This document shows positions 8,422 to 11,798 of a DNA stretch of 11,798 bases, piece after piece. The DNA comes from Treponema sp. Lineage in GTDB: Bacteria; Spirochaetota; Spirochaetia; Treponematales; Breznakiellaceae. The translations under genes were made by a program, and so were the position numbers. Below the pieces are notes generated by a model that made no database searches, was not told where the DNA came from, and was given only the letters and a program-made list of their open reading frames with translations. The stretch spans positions 1 to 11,798 of the forward strand of contig JAITQR010000099.1 in NCBI GenBank assembly GCA_031288815.1, given 5' to 3'. Every line of letters begins with the position of its first letter. Position 1 is the first letter of the stretch.

Positions 8422-8455
8422 CGGACGGTTTTACCGCCCCACACCAACCGGTCCG
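8422..8455 (-). other. Leader hairpin of the sugar operon
   Basis: In the untranslated leader, CGGAC+GGTT (8422-8430) pairs with AACC+G+GTCCG (8446-8455). This gives a nine-pair stem with one bulged base and a 15-base loop. Within it CGGT-TTT-ACCG (8426-8436) could form an alternative small hairpin. The structure starts 35 bases upstream of the start codon and does not cover the ribosome site. It could be an RNA stability or control element, or as DNA an operator downstream of the promoter. No known riboswitch class was recognised. Confidence 0.4.
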
Positions 8456-8486
8456 CAACGCAAACCGAGCCATACACAATGAGTAG

Positions 8487-8515
8487 ATGGTACCATGCCC
8501 CTTAAAAAAAGTCAA
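8487..8515 (-). promoter_or_regulatory. Sigma70-type promoter of the sugar-utilisation operon
   Basis: Read on the minus strand, TTGACT (8510-8515) is separated by exactly 17 bases from TACCAT (8487-8492). The -35 matches consensus at 5 of 6 positions and the -10 at 4 of 6, as expected for a promoter that may need an activator. Transcription would begin near 8480, leaving a leader of about 93 bases before the lipoprotein ATG. The -10 lies in a perfect 10-base palindrome ATGGTACCAT (8487-8496), which could also be a small operator. Confidence 0.6.
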
Positions 8516-8538
8516 CGAATCTTCAAATACGAATCTTC
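8515..8538 (-). repeat. Tandem 10-base direct repeat at the -35 box, likely regulator site
   Basis: ACGAATCTTC occurs at 8515-8524 and again, without mismatch, at 8529-8538, a 14-base period with 4 bases between. On the minus strand it reads GAAGATTCGT twice, the second copy overlapping the first base of the -35 box by one position. Direct half-sites abutting a -35 are what AraC/XylS-type or response-regulator activators commonly use. A shorter match, AATCTTC (8641-8647), sits in the divergent promoter. The regulator is not encoded in this window. Confidence 0.5.
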
Positions 8539-8624
8539 GCGGTTACCCGGAATAAACGTATGGAAAACAAGTATCCGTCAAAATAGCCTAATTTGTAACC
8601 AAAACTCTCCGGAACGCCGGCTCT

Positions 8625-8655
8625 TTGGACGCTTGCATAAAATCTTCTATATGAT
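8625..8655 (+). promoter_or_regulatory. Possible promoter of the 171-residue protein gene
   Basis: TTGGAC (8625-8630) is followed after 17 bases by TATATG (8648-8653) or after 19 by TATGAT (8650-8655). The AT-rich run TATATGATATAG makes the exact -10 uncertain. Either choice puts the transcription start only about 0 to 8 bases before the ATG at 8667. The promoter is divergent from the sugar operon promoter about 110 bases away. Confidence 0.4.
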
Positions 8656-8666
8656 ATAGTTGAGGC

Positions 8667-9182
8667 ATGGTAGATCGAGTTCTTATTGATACGTTGAGTC
8701 TCAGTTCCCGCGATTTTGCCTTAAAGTGGAAGAAAAAGGTCCGTAAATCCCCCAATTTAAAGCATTATGGCGCCCTGGACGATGAGACCCTGATAGAAAT
8801 GGACGCGGCCTTTTACCCCCTCCTGTCCCGTACCCTTGACCGGGGCATAGACCGGTCCCTGATCGGGGACTTCTTCGTGAGGCTGGGGAAGAACCGGATG
8901 CAGGACGGTTTCCCAATTTCCGAGGTGGTCTATGCGGTTAACCTGTCCCAGCAGGTAGTGATTGAGTACCTCATGACCGATTTTGTCCTGGACAGCACGG
9001 TCAGGATGTATCAGGCCATGGGCGCGGTTACCCGGGTTGCCGAATTCTTTCTCCTGGGCAGTTTCTACTTAACCAAGGGCTTTTTGGAGGCAACCTATAC
9101 CACTATGAACCGCCATGACGCGATATCCGAGGAATTGTTGAAAAAGTACTTTACCGATGACTTTTTCTTTAAAAAAGATTAA
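8667..9182 (+). CDS. Helical protein resembling RsbRD N-terminal-type sensor domain; function unknown
   Basis: A 171-residue soluble, mostly helical protein without signal peptide or clear membrane helix. Residues 13-60 (SSRDFALKWKKKV through FYPLLSRTLDRG) and the core LGKNRMQDGFPISEVVYAV (73-91) resemble the pattern in RsbRD N-terminal-type regulatory domains: W near the start, a helix with paired Leu, then R-x-x-x-G-x-P-x-x-E-V. This assignment is by eye and tentative. The C-terminus is Phe/Lys-rich (YFTDDFFFKKD). There is no output domain (no STAS, kinase or HTH), so it would act as a lone sensor or partner. Only GAGG (8662-8665), one base from the ATG, precedes the start, far too close for a normal ribosome site; leaderless translation is possible. 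It stands 63 bases before atpB, where some bacteria carry atpI, but it lacks the membrane helices of AtpI. Confidence 0.7.
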   Translation: MVDRVLIDTLSLSSRDFALKWKKKVRKSPNLKHYGALDDETLIEMDAAFYPLLSRTLDRGIDRSLIGDFFVRLGKNRMQDGFPISEVVYAVNLSQQVVIEYLMTDFVLDSTVRMYQAMGAVTRVAEFFLLGSFYLTKGFLEATYTTMNRHDAISEELLKKYFTDDFFFKKD

Positions 9183-9220
9183 AACGATTAATGTGTCATG
9201 TGAATAGCGGCGTGAATATT

Positions 9221-9255
9221 AGGAAGTTTTTTTTATGGATTTTTTATGGATATAA
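9221..9255 (+). other. Ribosome site and six-codon overlapping ORF at the atpB start
   Basis: AGGAAG (9221-9226) is ideally placed, 8 bases, for ATG 9235, but that frame codes only M-D-F-L-W-I before TAA 9253-9255. The atpB ATG at 9246 lies inside this mini-ORF in another frame, 19 bases from the same site. The T-run 9240-9245 has six T; a seventh would fuse the mini-ORF in frame to atpB. For ATG 9246 only a weak GGA (9237-9239) is well spaced. Confidence 0.45.
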
Positions 9256-10004
9256 AAGAAGCCCTGGAGGATTTTAGAACCATTATTTCCATACCCCTGC
9301 CGGCGGGAAAATCCCTCCGTGTCCTGGGGCTTGAGATCACGTCTATCGATATCAATGAAACGGTTTTTATCTCCTGGGTGGTCATGGCGATTCTGATCGC
9401 CGCGTCCCTCCTCCTCACCCGGGATCTGAAGCGGATCCCCCGGGGAGCGCAGGTCTTTTTGGAGGCGGGGGTTGAATTCCTGAACAACTTTGCCCGGGCC
9501 CAGTTCGGACACCGGGCAAAGGTCTATGGCCCCTATATCGGGACCGTTTTTTTGTTTCTCCTCCTGGCCAATATCATTCCCGCCATTTCGCCCTTGTCTA
9601 TCGGCATCCTGGGGATAGAACCCCCCTTCAGCATAAAACCCCCCACCAGGGACATCAATCTGACCGCGGCCCTGGCGGTGCTGTCGATTCTCCTGGTCCT
9701 GATAGGGGGACTGCGGGCCCGGGGGCTCAAGGGCTGGGTTAAGCAACTGCTGGTACCGGTGCCCATGATGCTCCCCTTCAACCTGCTGGAGTATATCATC
9801 CGCCCCCTCTCCCTGTGCCTCCGGCTCTTTGGGAATATTCTGGGGGGCTTTGTGATCATGCTGCTCGTAGAACAGGCCCTTCCCGTACCGCTGGTGATTC
9901 CCGCGGCTCTGTCCCTGTATTTTGATTTTTTTGACGGCCTCATTCAGGCGGTGGTTTTTACCTTTCTTACTACGCTGTTTGTGGCGGAGGCGGTGGAGGT
10001 ATGA
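9246..10004 (+). CDS. atpB: F-type ATP synthase subunit a
   Basis: A 252-residue membrane subunit that forms the ion half-channels of FO beside the c-ring. Hydrophobic helices lie around residues 38-57, 94-115, 138-155, 166-186, 197-220 and 228-248. The essential arginine is Arg193 in LCLRLFGN, equivalent to E. coli R210. Gln234 in GLIQAVVFTFL corresponds to E. coli Q252, and PPTRDINLTAALA (132-144) is the usual P-x-x-D-x-N-x-x-x-A-L-A segment. It is the first structural gene of the atp operon; no atpI is seen upstream. The initiation region is unusual (see 9221-9255), so the true N-terminus could be a few residues longer if the upstream T-run is miscounted or slipped. Confidence 0.96.
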   Translation: MDIKEALEDFRTIISIPLPAGKSLRVLGLEITSIDINETVFISWVVMAILIAASLLLTRDLKRIPRGAQVFLEAGVEFLNNFARAQFGHRAKVYGPYIGTVFLFLLLANIIPAISPLSIGILGIEPPFSIKPPTRDINLTAALAVLSILLVLIGGLRARGLKGWVKQLLVPVPMMLPFNLLEYIIRPLSLCLRLFGNILGGFVIMLLVEQALPVPLVIPAALSLYFDFFDGLIQAVVFTFLTTLFVAEAVEV

Positions 10005-10006
10005 GC

Positions 10007-10030
10007 GCCTAAGGCCCCGGGGCATTAGGC
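10007..10030 (+). other. Strong intercistronic stem-loop between atpB and atpE
   Basis: GCCTAA (10007-10012) pairs with TTAGGC (10025-10030), and inside it GCCCC (10014-10018) is complementary to GGGGC (10019-10023), with one G-A mismatch between the two blocks. The result is an almost perfect 24-base palindrome starting 3 bases after the atpB stop. The tip must open to make a small loop. No T-run follows, so it is not an intrinsic terminator. A role in mRNA processing or stability that raises atpE output is plausible, as many c subunits are needed per complex, but unproven. Confidence 0.6.
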
Positions 10031-10086
10031 TAATATGAAAGCAGTCCGGATACTTGTTTGTCAAAAACCGGAAAGGAGTTTATTTT

Positions 10087-10314
10087 ATGGAAACCAATTT
10101 GATGTTTCTCATCGGGGCGGCTATCGCGGTAGTGACCGGTTTGGGAGCGGGGATAGGCATCGGGATCGCCACAGGGCATACCGCGGAGGCCATAGCCCGC
10201 CAGCCCGAGGCATCGGGGAAGATAATGACCGCCTTTTTCCTCGGCATAGCCCTGGCGGAGGCCACCGCCATCTATGGGTTTGTGGTCGCCATACTCATAT
10301 TCACCAAGGCCTGA
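10087..10314 (+). CDS. atpE: F-type ATP synthase subunit c
   Basis: A 75-residue, two-helix proteolipid that builds the rotating c-ring. Helix 1 holds the glycine repeat GLGAGIGIGIATG (18-30), the polar loop is ARQPEASGK (37-45), and helix 2 carries the ion-binding Glu58 in ALAEATAIYG. Aligned to the sodium-binding c subunit of Ilyobacter tartaricus, the Gln32 position is Ile25 and the Ser66 position is Ala59, while the Thr and Tyr positions remain (Thr60, Tyr63). The missing ligands favour proton coupling. ATG 10087 has AAGGAG (10073-10078) 8 bases upstream, the clearest ribosome site among the early atp genes, fitting the high copy number of c. An in-frame extension from 10054 lacks such a site. 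It follows the intercistronic hairpin by 56 bases. Confidence 0.96.
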   Translation: METNLMFLIGAAIAVVTGLGAGIGIGIATGHTAEAIARQPEASGKIMTAFFLGIALAEATAIYGFVVAILIFTKA

Positions 10315-10325
10315 CGGGTTTTTGT

Positions 10326-10811
10326 ATGATAGTTCCTTCCATAACGACCTTTCTGGTCACCCTTATCAACATCGGAATCCTCTACTTTGTGCTGCGGAAG
10401 ATCCTGTTTAAGCCGGTAACCCAGTTCATGGAGGGGAGGACAAAAAAGATTGAGGATACCATAGCTCAGGCGGAAGAGGAACGGAATCAGGCAAAGCTGC
10501 TGCTTGAGCGTTACGAGGAGCAGATGAAACAGGCCGGCGAAGAGGCGGAACGGATCGTCAAGGCCGCCCGGGAAACGGCCCGGCATGAGGCGGATGCCCT
10601 GATCGCCGGGGGGAAGGCGGCGGCGGAACAGCTCCTGGTCAACGGACGGAAGCAGCTGGAGGCGGAACGTCACGCCGCCCTGGCCCTGTTCCGCGCCGAG
10701 GCCGCCGCCCTGGTGGTAAACGCCTCGGGCCGGCTGCTCAAGCGGGAATTGAGGCCGGAAGACAACCGCCCTTACGCGGAACTCCTCCTGCGGGAACTTG
10801 GACAGGACTAG
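10326..10811 (+). CDS. atpF: F-type ATP synthase subunit b
   Basis: A 161-residue peripheral-stalk subunit. One N-terminal membrane helix (about 5-24, SITTFLVTLINIGILYFVLR) is followed by KPVTQFMEGRTKKIEDTIAQ, the classic b-subunit tether region. A long charged, Ala/Glu/Arg-rich helix (about 40-135) should form the right-handed coiled-coil dimer. The C-terminal segment (LLKRELRPEDNRPYAELLLREL) would contact delta. The start ATG 10326 lies 11 bases after the atpE stop with only a poor site (CGGG, then a T-run), so initiation may rely on coupling. The same frame stays open upstream to 10035 through atpE, but that stretch is out of frame with atpE and does not resemble subunit b. Confidence 0.95.
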   Translation: MIVPSITTFLVTLINIGILYFVLRKILFKPVTQFMEGRTKKIEDTIAQAEEERNQAKLLLERYEEQMKQAGEEAERIVKAARETARHEADALIAGGKAAAEQLLVNGRKQLEAERHAALALFRAEAAALVVNASGRLLKRELRPEDNRPYAELLLRELGQD

Positions 10812-10812
10812 G

Positions 10813-11391
10813 ATGTTTGCCGCGGATCAGTGGGCCGATGCCTTTATCGGGGCCCTGGAAAGGGGGGACCCCGGGGATGCCGAAGAGGGGCTCGCGGCCC
10901 TGAGGGTTTTTGCCGCCTGGGTTAAGAAGATACCCGGCGCCGTAATGGGGAAGGAGGCCTCCCTGCAGCTGGACCGGATCATCCGCGGCGCCATTGCCGG
11001 GGCGGGTCCCCGTTTTGCCGGCCGGGGCACGGAATTCGCCGCCCGCCTCATCGTCCTCCTGTCCAGGAAAGGCTGCCTGCGCCGGGCCGGCGCGGTAGCG
11101 GAGGCGGCGGAGCTCATCCTGGACCGGAAGCGGGGCATCGTCAAGGCCGTGGCGGAATGCGCCTTCCCGCCGGAGGAGGATCTGCGGGACTCCCTCACGG
11201 AGGTGTTGCGGCGGCGGACCGGCGCGGCGGCCGTAAAGCTGGAGTTCCGGATCAAGCCGGAACTCCTGGGGGGATACCGGCTGCTGCTGGGCGGCGACTG
11301 TATCGACCTAAGCCTGCGGGCCCAGCTTCTGAACATGAACCGTGCACTTTCCGCCGGCCCTTCCGATAGGGCTTCTTTTGGAGGATCCTGA
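10813..11391 (+). CDS. atpH: F-type ATP synthase subunit delta
   Basis: A 192-residue subunit linking the b stalk to the top of the alpha3beta3 head; the family is usually near 180. The N-terminus ADQWADAFIGALERG corresponds to the conserved Y-A-x-A-L-x-x-x-A start of the helical domain, with Trp in place of Tyr. The C-terminal signature KLEFRIKPELLGGYRLLLGGDCIDLSLRAQL (about 145-175) matches the usual V-x-P-x-L-I-G-G-x-x-x-x-x-G-D-x-x-x-D-x-S-V-x-x-x-L. The sequence is otherwise divergent and Arg/Ala/Gly-rich. ATG 10813 is one base after the atpF stop; AGGA (10804-10807) is 5 bases upstream. A TTG start at 10798 is possible but less likely. The stop overlaps the atpA start by one base (TGATG). 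Confidence 0.92.
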   Translation: MFAADQWADAFIGALERGDPGDAEEGLAALRVFAAWVKKIPGAVMGKEASLQLDRIIRGAIAGAGPRFAGRGTEFAARLIVLLSRKGCLRRAGAVAEAAELILDRKRGIVKAVAECAFPPEEDLRDSLTEVLRRRTGAAAVKLEFRIKPELLGGYRLLLGGDCIDLSLRAQLLNMNRALSAGPSDRASFGGS

Positions 11392-11798
11392 TGACGAATT
11401 TTGGGGACTTGGCCAGAGTCCTGGAACAGCAGATTGAAAACTGGGAGCCGAGGGCCTCTTCGGACAGCACCGGCTTTGTGGTGCAGGTTGGAGATTCCGT
11501 GGCAACCGTCTACGGACTGGATAAGGCCATATACGGCGAACTGGTGGAATTTTCCTCCGGCGCCACGGGGATCGTGCTCAACCTTGAGGAAGAGGGGGTT
11601 GGCTGCGTCCTCCTCTCCGGGGAGTCCCTGGTAAAAGACGGGGAAGAGGTCCGGGGAACCGGCAAGGTAGTTTCCGTTCCCTCGGGGCCGTCCCTGCTGG
11701 GCCGGGTCCTTAACCCCCTGGGGGAGGTGGTGGACGGCAAGGGCCCCGTCACCGCCGAGGCTTTTCTGCCCGTCGAGTCCCCGGCGCCGCCGGTGATA
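11391..11798 (+). CDS. atpA: F-type ATP synthase subunit alpha, N-terminal fragment (3' end outside window)
   Basis: The first 136 residues of the non-catalytic nucleotide-binding subunit. An N-terminal helix (FGDLARVLEQQIENW) is followed by the beta-barrel crown domain with GFVVQVGDSVATVYGLDKAIYGELVEF, where GLxxAxxGELVEF is typical of alpha. GIVLNLEEEGVGCVLL and LLGRVLNPLGEVVDGKGP complete the family pattern. The P-loop would come about 35 residues later and is off the window. ATG 11391 shares its A with the atpH stop, and GGAGG (11380-11384) lies 6 bases upstream inside atpH. The operon presumably continues with gamma, beta and epsilon genes. Confidence 0.95.
   Translation, partial: MTNFGDLARVLEQQIENWEPRASSDSTGFVVQVGDSVATVYGLDKAIYGELVEFSSGATGIVLNLEEEGVGCVLLSGESLVKDGEEVRGTGKVVSVPSGPSLLGRVLNPLGEVVDGKGPVTAEAFLPVESPAPPVI

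Noticed and set aside
8388..8477. A 30-residue N-terminal extension of the binding protein
   Set aside because: It would hide the signal peptide and run through the promoter leader; AGGAGG is placed for ATG 8387.
8609..8624. CCGG-AACG-CCGG followed by CTCTTT as a possible terminator
   Set aside because: Only four pairs and a mixed pyrimidine tail, with no gene ending upstream on the plus strand; more likely chance in a control region.
8388..8666. A catabolite-responsive (cre) site in the divergent region
   Set aside because: No sequence close to the cre consensus was found by eye around either promoter.
9219..10064. A 281-codon open frame on the minus strand
   Set aside because: Antisense to atpB and its flanks; the translation is Gln/Gly/Arg-rich low complexity with no family features.
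10035..10325. A 97-codon upstream extension of atpF
   Set aside because: It runs out of frame through atpE and gives sequence unlike subunit b. The b-subunit start MIVPSITTF at 10326 is typical.

Overview
The window reads as a chromosomal segment of a fairly GC-rich anaerobe-type bacterium. The DUF624 (YesL) protein, the LplC/YtcP-style permease tail and the clostridial-looking ATP synthase subunits limit it mainly to Firmicutes or Spirochaetes. I lean towards a spirochaete, perhaps a treponeme related to the termite-gut species, but this is inference and no marker gene here settles it. No rRNA, tRNA, CRISPR array, insertion sequence or phage gene was seen.

Layout. (1) Positions 1-174, plus strand: the C-terminal tail of a sugar ABC transporter permease, from a cluster that lies to the left. 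(2) Positions 188-8387, minus strand: one six-gene operon, converging on that tail. In transcription order it encodes a sugar-binding lipoprotein, a MalF-type permease, a MalG-type permease, a YesL/DUF624 membrane protein, a GH31 glycosidase of one clade, and a GH31 alpha-xylosidase very close to E. coli YicI. The genes are tightly packed: TAATG overlap, TAG-ATG abutment, and gaps of 13 to 67 bases. (3) Positions 8388-8666: a 279-base divergent control region. It holds a good sigma70-type promoter for the sugar operon (TTGACT, 17 bases, TACCAT), a tandem 10-base direct repeat at its -35 box, and a hairpin in the untranslated leader. (4) Positions 8667-9182, plus strand: a 171-residue all-helical protein resembling RsbRD N-terminal-type sensor domains. 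(5) Positions 9246-11798, plus strand: the front of an F-type ATP synthase operon, atpB-atpE-atpF-atpH-atpA, with atpA cut by the window edge.

How the parts work together. The minus-strand operon looks like a complete import-and-cleave unit for an alpha-xyloside or alpha-glucoside oligosaccharide, such as isoprimeverose or xyloglucan fragments. The lipoprotein would capture it, the two permeases would import it, and two cytoplasmic GH31 enzymes of different clades would cleave it. The ABC ATPase and any regulator are not in the window; a shared MsmX/UgpC-type ATPase elsewhere is the usual arrangement. The plus-strand atp genes are in canonical order. Subunit c carries the ion-binding glutamate but lacks two side chains of the known sodium signature, which suggests proton coupling.

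Most notable non-coding signals: the 10-base tandem repeat at the sugar promoter; a very strong 24-base palindrome between atpB and atpE; an odd atpB start where a well-placed ribosome site precedes a six-codon out-of-frame ORF one T short of fusing to atpB; and a nearly leaderless start for the 171-residue protein. I saw no convincing new multi-gene defence or mobile system.
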